64,000 nt of DNA from assembly GCA_963710815.1 (NCBI GenBank), contig CAVQCA010000135.1:1-64000 (forward strand), read 5' to 3'. Below the pieces are notes generated by a model. It ran no database searches and was not told where the DNA came from. It saw nothing but the letters and a program-made list of their open reading frames with translations. The stretch comes from CAVQCA01 sp963710815. Lineage in GTDB: Bacteria; Pseudomonadota; Gammaproteobacteria; UBA9214. Shown here piece after piece: positions 16,071-26,664 of the stretch; the first letter of the stretch is position 1, and every line of letters begins with the position of its first letter. Both the position numbers and the translations under genes were made by a program.

Positions 16071-16931
16071 ATGTCAGGCGCCAAGGAAATACGTACCAAG
16101 ATCGCCAGTATCAAGAGTACGCAGAAGATTACCAAGGCCATGCAAATGGTGGCGGCGAGCAAGATGCGCAGGGCGCAGGAACGCATGCAGTCCACACGGC
16201 CCTATGCCGAGAAGATCCAGAACGTCATTTCGCATCTGGCGCACGCACATCCCGAATATCACCACCCGTTCCTGGCAGATCGGGAGGTCCGGCGTGTCGG
16301 GGTGATCATCGTCTCCACCGACCGCGGCCTGTGCGGCGGGTTGAACATCAACCTGTTCAAGCAGGTGATCACCGAGATGAAGCACTGGCATACCGATGGC
16401 ATCGATATCGATCTGACGCTGATCGGCAGCAAGAGCAATGCCTTTTTCAAACGCCTGGGCGGCAACGTGGTTGCAACGGCAGTCGGTCTGGGCGATGCGC
16501 CGTCGATCATCGAACTGATCGGCACCGTCAAGGTGATGCTGGATGCCTATGCGGAGGCACGCATCGACCGTCTTTACCTGGCCTACAACAAGTTCATCAA
16601 CACCATGTCGCAGCAGCCGGTACTGGAACAGCTGATACCGGTGCAGGGCAGGGAGGACAAGGAACTCGAGTCTCACTGGGACTATATCTACGAGCCGGAT
16701 TCCAAGCCGGTGATGGACGCGCTGATGATCCGCTATATCGAATCACTGGTCTACCAGGGCGTGGTGGATAACCTCGCCTGCGAGCAGGCGGCACGCATGG
16801 TGGCCATGAAGTCGGCGACGGATAATGCGGACAGCCTGATCGAAGAGCTGCAACTGATCTACAACAAGGCGCGCCAGGCGGCCATTACCCAGGAGATCTC
16901 CGAGATCGTCGGCGGTGCGGCCGCGGTCTGA
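16071..16931 (+). CDS. atpG: ATP synthase F1 subunit gamma
   Basis: This 286-residue central shaft subunit couples c-ring rotation to catalysis. The N-terminal coiled-coil helix (KEIRTKIASIKSTQKITKAM, then QMVAASKMRRAQ), the STDRGLCGGLN block and the C-terminal helix ending ITQEISEIVGGAAAV are diagnostic. A 10-bp perfect hairpin occupies the gap before atpD. Confidence 0.98.
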   Translation: MSGAKEIRTKIASIKSTQKITKAMQMVAASKMRRAQERMQSTRPYAEKIQNVISHLAHAHPEYHHPFLADREVRRVGVIIVSTDRGLCGGLNINLFKQVITEMKHWHTDGIDIDLTLIGSKSNAFFKRLGGNVVATAVGLGDAPSIIELIGTVKVMLDAYAEARIDRLYLAYNKFINTMSQQPVLEQLIPVQGREDKELESHWDYIYEPDSKPVMDALMIRYIESLVYQGVVDNLACEQAARMVAMKSATDNADSLIEELQLIYNKARQAAITQEISEIVGGAAAV

Positions 16932-16937
16932 TTGCAG

Positions 16938-16963
16938 GGGTACGGATTTTTAGATCCGTACCC
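16938..16963 (+). other. Intra-operon hairpin between atpG and atpD
   Basis: GGGTACGGAT (16938-16947) and ATCCGTACCC (16954-16963) form a perfect 10-bp stem with a 6-nt loop. It starts 7 bases after the atpG stop and ends about 30 bases before the atpD start. No T-tract follows, so it is unlikely to terminate transcription. A role in mRNA processing or stability is plausible. Confidence 0.6.
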
Positions 16964-16993
16964 GGACAAAATATCAGTTTAGAGGGAAACATC

Positions 16994-18370
16994 ATGAGTG
17001 CTGGCAATATTGTGGAAGTCATCGGCGCGGTCGTCGACGTGGAGTTCCCGCGCAACAGCGTGCCGAAGGTGTACGATGCGCTGAAGGTCGATGATGCGGG
17101 GCTGACCCTGGAGGTGCAGCAGCAGCTGGGCGACGGCATCGTGCGCACCATCGCGATGGGATCGACCGATGGCCTGCGCCGCGGCCTTTCAGCGAGCAAT
17201 ACCGGCGCCCCGATCTCGGTTCCGGTGGGCGCGAAGACGCTGGGACGCATCATGAACGTGCTGGGTGAGCCGGTGGATGAGAAGGGCGACATCGGCGCCG
17301 ACACGAGCTGGCCGATACACCGTGCGGCGCCGACCTTCGCCGAACAGGCGTCAGGAATCGAGATTCTCGAGACCGGCATCAAGGTCATCGACCTGATCTG
17401 CCCGTTTGCCAAGGGCGGCAAGGTCGGCCTGTTCGGCGGCGCCGGCGTGGGCAAGACCGTGACGCTGATGGAGCTGATCCGCAACATCGCCGTCGAGCAC
17501 AGCGGCTACTCGGTATTCGCCGGCGTCGGCGAGCGTACCCGCGAAGGCAACGACTTCTACCATGAAATGACCGAAGGCGGGGTCATCGACAAGGTCTCGC
17601 TGGTCTATGGCCAGATGAACGAGCCGCCCGGCAACCGCCTGCGCGTGGCGCTGACCGGCCTTACCATGGCGGAGTATTTCCGCGATGAAGGCCGTGACGT
17701 GTTGTTCTTCGTCGACAACATCTACCGTTACACCCTGGCCGGAACCGAGGTCTCCGCGCTGCTCGGCCGCATGCCCTCCGCCGTGGGTTACCAGCCGACA
17801 CTGGCGGAGGAGATGGGCAGGTTGCAGGAGCGCATCACCTCCACCAAGACCGGTTCCGTCACCTCGATCCAGGCGGTCTACGTGCCGGCGGACGACCTGA
17901 CCGACCCGTCACCCGCCACCACCTTCGCGCACCTCGACGCCACGCTGGTGCTGTCGCGCCAGATTGCCGAGCTGGGTATCTACCCCGCGGTGGACCCGCT
18001 CGATTCCACCAGCCGCCAGCTGGACCCGCTGGTGGTCGGCCAGGATCATTACGATACGACGCGCGAGGTGCAGGGAACGCTGCAGCGCTACAAGGAACTC
18101 AAGGACATCATCGCGATTCTCGGCATGGACGAATTGTCCGAGGATGACAAACTGACAGTGGCACGCGCACGCAAGATGCAGCGCTTCCTGTCGCAGCCGT
18201 TCTTCGTGGCCGAAACCTTTACCGGCACCGCCGGCAAGTACGTATCACTGAAGGATACTATCACCGGGTTCAAGGGCATCATGAATGGTGATTACGACCA
18301 CCTCCCGGAACAGGCCTTCTATATGGTCGGCGGCATTGAAGAAGTCGCTGAAAAGGCGAAAACCCTCTAG
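16994..18370 (+). CDS. atpD: ATP synthase F1 subunit beta
   Basis: This 458-residue catalytic subunit has the Walker A motif GGAGVGKTVTLMEL, the GERTREGNDFYHEM block carrying the catalytic glutamate and the downstream block NIYRYTLAGTEVSALLGRMP. Length matches the bacterial family. The ATG at 16994 is preceded by AGAGGGAAAC. Confidence 0.99.
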   Translation: MSAGNIVEVIGAVVDVEFPRNSVPKVYDALKVDDAGLTLEVQQQLGDGIVRTIAMGSTDGLRRGLSASNTGAPISVPVGAKTLGRIMNVLGEPVDEKGDIGADTSWPIHRAAPTFAEQASGIEILETGIKVIDLICPFAKGGKVGLFGGAGVGKTVTLMELIRNIAVEHSGYSVFAGVGERTREGNDFYHEMTEGGVIDKVSLVYGQMNEPPGNRLRVALTGLTMAEYFRDEGRDVLFFVDNIYRYTLAGTEVSALLGRMPSAVGYQPTLAEEMGRLQERITSTKTGSVTSIQAVYVPADDLTDPSPATTFAHLDATLVLSRQIAELGIYPAVDPLDSTSRQLDPLVVGQDHYDTTREVQGTLQRYKELKDIIAILGMDELSEDDKLTVARARKMQRFLSQPFFVAETFTGTAGKYVSLKDTITGFKGIMNGDYDHLPEQAFYMVGGIEEVAEKAKTL

Positions 18371-18382
18371 CGGATACGCACA

Positions 18383-18802
18383 ATGGCAATGACACTGCAC
18401 GTTGACATCGTCAGCGCCGAAGCCGAAATCTTTTCGGGAACGGTGACGATGGTCTTCGCACCGGCGGAAATGGGCGAGGTCGGCATCACACCGCGCCATG
18501 CGCCGCTGCTGACGCGGCTCAAGCCCGGAGAGATACGCATACAGCAGGCGGACGGCTCAGAGCAATCCTTCTTTGTCTCCGGCGGCATGCTGGAAGTCCT
18601 GCCGCACGTAGTGACAGTACTGGCGGATACGGCCATCCGTGCCCACGATCTCGACGAGGCGGCCGCCGTAGAGGCCAAGGAACGCGCCGAGCGCATGCTG
18701 GCCGACAAGCACGCCGACATCGATTACGCCAAGGCACAGGCTGAACTGGCCCAGTCCATCGCGCAGCTGCACGCCATACAGAAGCTGCGTCAGAAACGCT
18801 AG
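18383..18802 (+). CDS. atpC: ATP synthase F1 subunit epsilon
   Basis: This 139-residue subunit has the N-terminal beta-sandwich (HVDIVSAEAEIFSGTV, GEVGITPRHAPLLTRLKPG) and a C-terminal helical hairpin that inhibits ATP hydrolysis in the family. It closes the operon. Its stop codon TAG is the first three bases of the 166-bp inverted-repeat element that follows. Confidence 0.98.
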   Translation: MAMTLHVDIVSAEAEIFSGTVTMVFAPAEMGEVGITPRHAPLLTRLKPGEIRIQQADGSEQSFFVSGGMLEVLPHVVTVLADTAIRAHDLDEAAAVEAKERAERMLADKHADIDYAKAQAELAQSIAQLHAIQKLRQKR

Positions 18803-18965
18803 GAGCCTGTCGGACTTGGGTGATCGTAGCGAGCATGGTGGGAGAACGAGCACAGAGGTTCACGATATCGAGGCGCATAGTGGTTCTATGCAACGAAATA
18901 TCGGGGAACTATGGGCCGCTCTCCCACCAGCGCAGTAGATCAATCCTAAGTCCGACAGGCTCCTA
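18800..18965. repeat. Stop-codon-associated inverted repeat element, long copy
   Basis: The ends TAGGAGCCTGTCGGACTT (18800-18817) and AAGTCCGACAGGCTCCTA (18948-18965) form a perfect 18-bp terminal inverted repeat. Internal arms TGGTGGGAGA (18835-18844) and TCTCCCACCA (18920-18929) form a second hairpin. The element starts exactly at the atpC stop TAG. Related copies are at 32078-32125, 37054-37131 and 56621-56705. It has no coding capacity. It could act as a bidirectional terminator or be a mobile MITE-like unit. Confidence 0.8.
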
Positions 18966-18982
18966 GGTCAGCGGGTTTTTCA

Positions 18983-19471
18983 ATGAACGAGCAGTTTGTC
19001 GGTCGCAACAAGGTGGTGGCCTTTACCTATTCCATTCAGGACGAGACCGGTGACGTGCTCGAGCAGTCCGATATTCCGATCACTTACGTCCATGGCGGCA
19101 AGCACGACATGTTCGAGAAGGTCGAGGCCGCGATGGAGGGCTGCGTGGTGGGGGACGTCGTGGAGGTGTTATTGACGCCGGAGGAAGGCTTTGGCGCGCA
19201 TGACGAAAGCCTCACCTATACCGACGACATCGAGAATGTTCCGCCCGAGTTCCGCCGCGTCGGCGCCGAGGTGGAGATGATGAACGATCAGGGCGATGCC
19301 CGGAAATTCATCGTCACCCGCATCGCAGACGGCAAGTTGACGGTGGACGGTAACCCCCCGATGGCCGGCAAGGTCATTACCTTCAATATCAAGGTGGTCG
19401 ATATTCGTGACGCCACCGACGAGGAGATCCTCAACGGCGTGCCGCCCATGGCCATGCCGGTGCTGCACTGA
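18983..19471 (+). CDS. FKBP-type peptidyl-prolyl isomerase, SlyD-like
   Basis: This 162-residue protein has the split FKBP domain with an inserted IF chaperone domain typical of SlyD: the FKBP part includes VVAFTYSIQDETGDVLEQSD and GFGAHDESL, and the insert spans about residues 75-125. It lacks the His/Cys-rich metal-binding tail of Escherichia coli SlyD, ending PMAMPVLH, so it resembles the shorter SlpA/SlyD-like class. It probably acts as a cytoplasmic prolyl isomerase and chaperone. It is downstream of the atp operon but separated by the repeat element. Confidence 0.92.
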   Translation: MNEQFVGRNKVVAFTYSIQDETGDVLEQSDIPITYVHGGKHDMFEKVEAAMEGCVVGDVVEVLLTPEEGFGAHDESLTYTDDIENVPPEFRRVGAEVEMMNDQGDARKFIVTRIADGKLTVDGNPPMAGKVITFNIKVVDIRDATDEEILNGVPPMAMPVLH

Positions 19472-19575
19472 CCGTCCCCCGCAATGGCCGTGTTATGATC
19501 GCCACGGCCTGGCGCTCGCAAGTTGTGCCGGGCGGTGCCGCTAACTCTGGTTGTTAAACTGACGTTTCTTCCAGT

Positions 19576-20943
19576 ATGGATCTGAGCATTATTGTCCTGG
19601 CTGCCGGCCAGGGGACGCGCATGCGCTCCGACCTTCCCAAGGTGCTGCATCCCTTGGGCGGGCGCCCGTTGCTGGCCCACGTCCTCGATACGGCGCACTG
19701 CCTGAATGCCGCCGCCATCCACGTCGTCATCGGTCATGCCGCCGATCAGGTGTGCGACGCCTTCGCCCGTACCGGCGTGCACTGGACGATACAGGAACGC
19801 CAGCTGGGAACGGGACACGCCGTCGCCCAGGTGCTGCCCGACGTGCCGGATGATCGTATCGTGCTGGTCATGTACGGTGATGTGCCCCTGATTTCAGCGG
19901 CCACTCTGGAGCAGCTGCTCGGCATCGCCGCCGCAGGTGACCTGGCCGTGCTGACCGCCGTGCTCGACGATCCCGCGGGCTATGGCCGCATCCTGCAGGA
20001 CGACGGCGGCAACATCCGCGCCATCATCGAGGAGAAGGACGCCACCGCCGGGCAGCGCCGCATCCGGGAGATCAACAGCGGCTTTCTCGCCGCGCCCGCC
20101 AGACGCCTGCGCACCTGGGTGCAGGCGCTGGACAATGACAACGCACAGGGCGAGTTCTACCTGACCGACGTGGTCGCGCTTGCCGTGCGCGACGGTGTTC
20201 CGGTGCGCAGCGTACACGCCGCGGACCCGTACGAGATTCTTGGCGTGAACGATCGCGCCCAGCTGGCGGTGCTGGAGCGTCGTTTCCAGCAGTGCCAGGC
20301 GCAGGACTGCCTGCGGGCGGGGGTGACGCTCATCGACCCGGCGCGCTTCGACCTGCGCGGGCGGCTGACGGCCGGTCAGGATGTCATGATCGATGTGAAC
20401 GCGGTGCTGGAAGGGACGGTCAGACTCGGTAACCGGGTCACCCTCGGGCCGAACGTGGTCATGCGCGATACCACCGTCGGCGATGACGTCACCATACTCG
20501 CCAACTGCGTCATCGAGGACGCCGTTATCGGTGACGGTGCGCGCATCGGCCCGTTCGCGCGCATCCGCCCAGAGACGGTGCTGGCGGCGGGCAGCCACAT
20601 CGGCAATTTCGTGGAGATCAAGAAATCGCAGGTCGGCGAGGGATCGAAGATCAACCACCTGAGCTACATCGGTGATACCAGCGTGGGGCGCAATGTCAAC
20701 ATCGGGGCGGGTACCATAACCTGCAACTACGACGGCGCTAACAAATACCGCACCGTGATCGGTGATGATGTCTTTATCGGCTCGGATACCCAGCTTGTAG
20801 CCCCGGTCGAGGTCGGGGCCGGCGCCACCATCGGGGCCGGTTCGACCATCACACGTGATGCACCCGTGGGCGAGTTGACATTGAGCCGCGCGCCCCAGCA
20901 AACGCGACCCGGCTGGAAGCGGCCGGTGAAGAAACGGGGGTGA
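19576..20943 (+). CDS. glmU: Bifunctional GlmU (UDP-GlcNAc pyrophosphorylase / GlcN-1-P acetyltransferase)
   Basis: This 455-residue enzyme makes UDP-N-acetylglucosamine for peptidoglycan and lipopolysaccharide. The N-terminal uridyltransferase has LAAGQGTRMRSDLPKVLH and MYGDVPLI. The C-terminal left-handed beta-helix has many hexapeptide repeats and the acetyltransferase block FVEIKKSQVGEGSKINHLSY. It lies 7 bp before glmS, forming a two-gene amino-sugar operon. Confidence 0.98.
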   Translation: MDLSIIVLAAGQGTRMRSDLPKVLHPLGGRPLLAHVLDTAHCLNAAAIHVVIGHAADQVCDAFARTGVHWTIQERQLGTGHAVAQVLPDVPDDRIVLVMYGDVPLISAATLEQLLGIAAAGDLAVLTAVLDDPAGYGRILQDDGGNIRAIIEEKDATAGQRRIREINSGFLAAPARRLRTWVQALDNDNAQGEFYLTDVVALAVRDGVPVRSVHAADPYEILGVNDRAQLAVLERRFQQCQAQDCLRAGVTLIDPARFDLRGRLTAGQDVMIDVNAVLEGTVRLGNRVTLGPNVVMRDTTVGDDVTILANCVIEDAVIGDGARIGPFARIRPETVLAAGSHIGNFVEIKKSQVGEGSKINHLSYIGDTSVGRNVNIGAGTITCNYDGANKYRTVIGDDVFIGSDTQLVAPVEVGAGATIGAGSTITRDAPVGELTLSRAPQQTRPGWKRPVKKRG

Positions 20944-20950
20944 GGCGGAT

Positions 20951-22786
<1,836 letters not shown>

Positions 22787-22928
22787 TCCACCGGTTCCCG
22801 GGCAAACCGCTAACCATTTGAAAAACAAGTCTGAGTTTGCTTTGTTGTCGTGCCAATGATATAGTTTCCTGCTTGGTTGAATGAGTTCCTCCGCAACCCC
22901 CCCGCGGAAATTCACGGGAGTAGAGTAC

Positions 22929-23198
22929 GTGACTAAGGATTCGATGTTTTTTTGCATTCCCCAGCAGGCCTACCTGAGTATCACCACCTGCAGGAATCTG
23001 CGGGAACGCCCAATCGGCAAGGCGCCGGCGGGCGCACCGTCACGGTTGATTGCCTGTGAGAGATGTACCATGCACCCCCTGGTCGACCGGGACCAGGTGC
23101 CTACAGTGACGCTGGATGCTTATCTCGGTGGCTCGAAGCCGAAGATGGCAAACCTGAATTCGCCCAAGTACCGGAAATTGCTCGCAGAAGTTGCCTGA
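22929..23198 (+). CDS. Small Cys-containing protein of unknown function
   Basis: This frame encodes 89 residues from a GTG at 22929, which has GGGAG about 8 bases upstream; an ATG at 22944 (MFFCIPQQAYL) is the alternative. Four cysteines occur, including the pair IACERCTMHP. The C-terminus is basic and polar (GGSKPKMANLNSPKYRKLLAEVA). There is no membrane segment. A metal-binding role is only a guess from the Cys pair. It is a single gene between glmS and a convergent gene 30 bp away. I do not recognise the family. Confidence 0.5.
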   Translation: MTKDSMFFCIPQQAYLSITTCRNLRERPIGKAPAGAPSRLIACERCTMHPLVDRDQVPTVTLDAYLGGSKPKMANLNSPKYRKLLAEVA

Positions 23199-23228
23199 CT
23201 CGGGCGGTGCCGTCAGGCCGTGGCCGGG

Positions 23229-23687
23229 TTAGAGATCGTGTCCCCGCCACTTTTCGCCGCGTCGACGATCCTTGCGTGAGCGTCGATCAGGCTTGTCGGG
23301 ATCAAACCGGAGATTGTCGCGGCGATCACGCTCGCGCCGCTGGCTATGGCGTTTTTCCTTCAGTCCGATATACGCGCAGCTGCACATGGCGGCATCACAG
23401 CCCTCCAGTGGCAGGGCCGGGGCTTCGTCGAATTGAAATTCATTACCGGCAAGCGTACGTGCGGCGGCACACCCGGCCTGCTTGATTTCCACGCCCCAGA
23501 AGAGTTTGTTTTGGCGTAACTTTTCCAGTTCGATCGCTTTTGTCCCGCCACCGTGGGTCGGTCCCGCCGAGCCGGGAGATTTTACCGCCAGGGTGGGGTG
23601 ACGCCGGGGGCTTCGCGCGTTGCGTAACAGCCAGACCAGACCGGCAATTACCCCGATGAGTAGCAGCAGGATGAGTACTTTTACCAT
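23229..23687 (-). CDS. Membrane-anchored Cys/Arg-rich protein, paralogue 1
   Basis: This 152-residue protein has an N-terminal membrane helix (VKVLILLLLIGVIAGLVWLL), a Ser/Pro/Gly linker, then a compact domain with LEKLRQNKLFWGVEI and EAPALPLEGCDAAMCSCAY, and an Arg/Asp-rich tail with repeated RR. Four cysteines are spaced C-x23-C-x4-C-x-C, identical to the next gene at 23790-24206. It belongs to a gammaproteobacterial family of small proteins whose function I do not know; metal binding by the Cys set is plausible. The two genes are a tandem duplication in the same direction. Confidence 0.75.
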   Translation of the reverse strand: MVKVLILLLLIGVIAGLVWLLRNARSPRRHPTLAVKSPGSAGPTHGGGTKAIELEKLRQNKLFWGVEIKQAGCAAARTLAGNEFQFDEAPALPLEGCDAAMCSCAYIGLKEKRHSQRRERDRRDNLRFDPDKPDRRSRKDRRRGEKWRGHDL

Positions 23688-23789
23688 AACTGTATATCCT
23701 TACTTGCCTTGTGGATGCCGAAAATACCTCAGTACCAACCGCCAGGTCAGGATGAGTTGACTGGCGGCTGGCACAGTGCTGCCTGACGT

Positions 23790-24206
23790 TTAATCGGCTG
23801 GATCTTTCCAGGCTTTATCCCTTCGGCGGCGTTCTCGAATCGATCGGCGCTCGGCAAGATCCCCGTCAAACCGGTCGGCGACTCTGCGATCATGACGCAC
23901 GCGCCGGTCTTCGCGGCGGCGCTCCGGTACTCCGGTGTAGCTACAGGTACAGCGCCAGGCCCTGCAACCGGGCAAGGGTAATGCGGGAGCCTCGTGAAAG
24001 GTGAAGCGCCTGCCGGCGAAATGGCGGATGGCATCACACTTGCCAGGCCGGATTTTGACGCCCCAGTAGTGCCCGCTGAGACGCAGTTTCTCCAGATCAC
24101 CGCTTTTGTCCTGGCGTCCTGTCCATCGCCTGGCGCTCCCGAGCACGATCACGATCAGAAGCACGACGGCAATGATGAAAGCCACCAGCAGGCTGTTCTC
24201 GGTCAC
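23790..24206 (-). CDS. Membrane-anchored Cys/Arg-rich protein, paralogue 2
   Basis: This 138-residue protein has an N-terminal membrane helix (residues about 5-25), then LEKLRLSGHYWGVKI, CDAIRHFAGRRF and EAPALPLPGCRAWRCTCSY, and an Arg-rich tail (ERRREDRRVRHDRR). The C-x23-C-x4-C-x-C spacing and the surrounding residues match paralogue 1 at 23229-23687 closely, while linkers and tails differ. This points to an old duplication with the Cys core under constraint. The domain after the helix could be on either face of the membrane; the positive tail would favour the cytoplasm. Confidence 0.75.
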   Translation of the reverse strand: MTENSLLVAFIIAVVLLIVIVLGSARRWTGRQDKSGDLEKLRLSGHYWGVKIRPGKCDAIRHFAGRRFTFHEAPALPLPGCRAWRCTCSYTGVPERRREDRRVRHDRRVADRFDGDLAERRSIRERRRRDKAWKDPAD

Positions 24207-24504
24207 GTGATTCTATTCCGTGGCTGTTTTGTTGATCATACGCCAGAACACCCGCGGTGCAGGTCGGGTATCTATCGATGTTTTAATGAAACCAATGCGG
24301 CCATCACATGACACGTGAGTAGTGCCGGCGCAAGTCGCGGGTTTTCCCGGCAGCCACAATTAACAGAGTCTTTGTGTCAACGCAAGTCGATGGCGCCATG
24401 ACATCTGCAGACCACGGGTGATTGACAGGTCGTCACCATCGGTTCCGGAGCGGGCGTGTGAACAGACTCAGCCGGGTTGCCGTGATTTGCTACAATCGCC
24501 CTCC

Positions 24505-26664
24505 ATGGATGTTTCCCGCATCATCAGTCCCCTCAATGATGACCAGCGCCAGGCCGTGTGCGCGTCGCCGGAGCCGCTGCTTGTGCTGGCCGGCGCCGGC
24601 AGCGGCAAGACCCGAGTGCTGGTGCATCGTATTGCCTGGCTGATCGACGTCAAGGGTCTGTCTCCTTACTCCATCCTTGCCGTGACCTTTACCAACAAGG
24701 CGGCCGGGGAGATGCGAGCGCGCATCGAGCAGCTGATCGAGTCTCCGGCATCCGGCATGTGGGTGGGCACCTTTCATGGCCTGGCGCATCGCCTGCTGCG
24801 CCGGCACTGGCGGGAGGCGGGGCTGCCGGAGGGGTTCCAGATCCTGGATGCGCAGGACCAGCAGCGCCTCATCCGTCGTGTAATCAAGGGCATGGATCTG
24901 GACGAGACGAAATGGCCCGCGAAGCAATTGCAGTGGTTTATCAACAACTGCAAGGATGAGGGGCGCAGACCGCAGCACATCGAGCATCGCAACGACCCCT
25001 ACCTGCATCAGCAGGTCAGGGTATACGAGGCCTATGAAGCGCTGTGCCGGCGTTCCGGCCTGGTGGATTTCGCCGAACTGCTGCTGCGCTCGCATGAGCT
25101 GTGGCTGGAGCAGCCCGGCATGCTCGAGCACTACCGACAGCGCTTCCGGCATATCCTGGTCGATGAGTTTCAGGACACCAATGCGGTGCAATATGCGTGG
25201 TTGCGGATGCTCTCCGGCGCATCCGGCTGCATTACCGTGGTCGGTGACGATGACCAGTCCATCTACGGCTGGCGCGGTGCGCGGGTGGAAAACATCCAGC
25301 GCTTCGAAAAGGACTTCACCGGCACCCGCGTCTACCGGCTCGAACAGAATTACCGTTCCACCGGCACCATCCTCAAGGCGGCCAATGCAGTGATCGCCAA
25401 TAACGCGGAGCGCATGGGCAAGCAGCTCTGGACCCAGGGTCATGAGGGTGAACCGATCGAGCTGTATATGGCCTACAACGACTTCGACGAGGCGCGCTAT
25501 GTGGTCGAGCGCATCCAGTCATGGGTGAACCAGGGGAACCGGCGTGACGAGATTGCCGTGCTCTACCGCTCCAATGCCCAGTCGCGCCTGTTCGAGGAAC
25601 GCCTCATCCAGTGCGGCGTACCCTATCGGGTCTACGGCGGCCTGCGTTTCTTCGAACGCGCCGAGATCAAGGACGCGCTGGCCTACCTGCGCCTCGCCAG
25701 GAACCGCGACGACGATGCCTCGTTCGAGCGCGTGGTGAACCATCCGCCGCGAGGCATCGGCGAACGCACCCTGGCGGTTGTCCGGCAGCATGCCCGTGAG
25801 AACCGCAACTCCCTGTGGGAATCGACCCGGGCAGTGGCGCAAGAACGGCTGCTTCCCGCGCGCGCCGGCAATGCCCTGCTGGGGTTTGTCGATTTGATCG
25901 AGGCGCTCGCGGACGGGCTGGGGTCACTGCCGCTCGGTGAGCAGGTCGAGCATATCCTGCAGCCCAGCGGGCTGCTGGAGTATTTTGCGAAGGAAAAGGG
26001 TGAAATCGGACAGGCCCGCATCGAGAATCTGCGCGAACTGGTCAATGCGGCGCGTGAATACGAGGTGGATGGCGAGAGCGAACTCGATGCCCTGTCGGAT
26101 TTCCTCGCGCACGCCGCGCTGGAAGCGGGCGAGGGCCAGGCCGATGCCTGGGACGACTGCGTGCAACTCATGACCTTGCATTCCGCCAAGGGACTGGAAT
26201 TTCCGGTCATTTTCCTGTGCGGCCTGGAGGAGGGGCTGTTCCCTAACCAGCGGTCCGTGGATGAGCCGGGGCGTTTGGAAGAGGAGCGGCGCCTCTGCTA
26301 TGTCGGCATAACCCGTGCACGCCGGCAGGTGATTCTGACCTGTGCCGAGCGCAGGCGACTGTACGGCCAGGAGATAATCACCCTGCCGTCGCGATTCATT
26401 CGGGAGATCCCCTCACAGCTGCTGGAGGAGATACGGCCCCGGGTGAGCATCAGTCAGCCGGCCCGGAGCCCGTACGCCGTCGACGGGACAGGTACCGCGA
26501 CATTGCAGCTGGGTCAGCAGGTGCGCCACCGGAAATTCGGCGAGGGCGTGATCCTCAATTACGAGGGTCAGGGCAGCAGCGCACGCGTGCAGGTGAATTT
26601 CGCGCATGCCGGCACCAAGTGGCTGGTGGTCTCCTACGCCAATCTGGAACGTGTCGGCGCTTGA
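24505..26664 (+). CDS. uvrD: DNA helicase II (UvrD)
   Basis: This 719-residue superfamily 1A 3'-5' helicase acts in nucleotide excision and mismatch repair. It has Walker A LAGAGSGKTRVL, the helicase motifs AVTFTNKAAGEMRARI, DEFQDTNAVQY, GDDDQSIYGWRGA and LEQNYRST, and the C-terminal motifs LMTLHSAKGLEFPVIFL and YVGITRAR. The C-terminal Tudor-like tail (LGQQVRHRKFGEGVI) that binds RNA polymerase in UvrD/PcrA is present. The ATG at 24505 begins MDVSRIISPLNDDQRQA, the conserved start. Its stop overlaps the start of the next gene. Confidence 0.96.
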   Translation: MDVSRIISPLNDDQRQAVCASPEPLLVLAGAGSGKTRVLVHRIAWLIDVKGLSPYSILAVTFTNKAAGEMRARIEQLIESPASGMWVGTFHGLAHRLLRRHWREAGLPEGFQILDAQDQQRLIRRVIKGMDLDETKWPAKQLQWFINNCKDEGRRPQHIEHRNDPYLHQQVRVYEAYEALCRRSGLVDFAELLLRSHELWLEQPGMLEHYRQRFRHILVDEFQDTNAVQYAWLRMLSGASGCITVVGDDDQSIYGWRGARVENIQRFEKDFTGTRVYRLEQNYRSTGTILKAANAVIANNAERMGKQLWTQGHEGEPIELYMAYNDFDEARYVVERIQSWVNQGNRRDEIAVLYRSNAQSRLFEERLIQCGVPYRVYGGLRFFERAEIKDALAYLRLARNRDDDASFERVVNHPPRGIGERTLAVVRQHARENRNSLWESTRAVAQERLLPARAGNALLGFVDLIEALADGLGSLPLGEQVEHILQPSGLLEYFAKEKGEIGQARIENLRELVNAAREYEVDGESELDALSDFLAHAALEAGEGQADAWDDCVQLMTLHSAKGLEFPVIFLCGLEEGLFPNQRSVDEPGRLEEERRLCYVGITRARRQVILTCAERRRLYGQEIITLPSRFIREIPSQLLEEIRPRVSISQPARSPYAVDGTGTATLQLGQQVRHRKFGEGVILNYEGQGSSARVQVNFAHAGTKWLVVSYANLERVGA

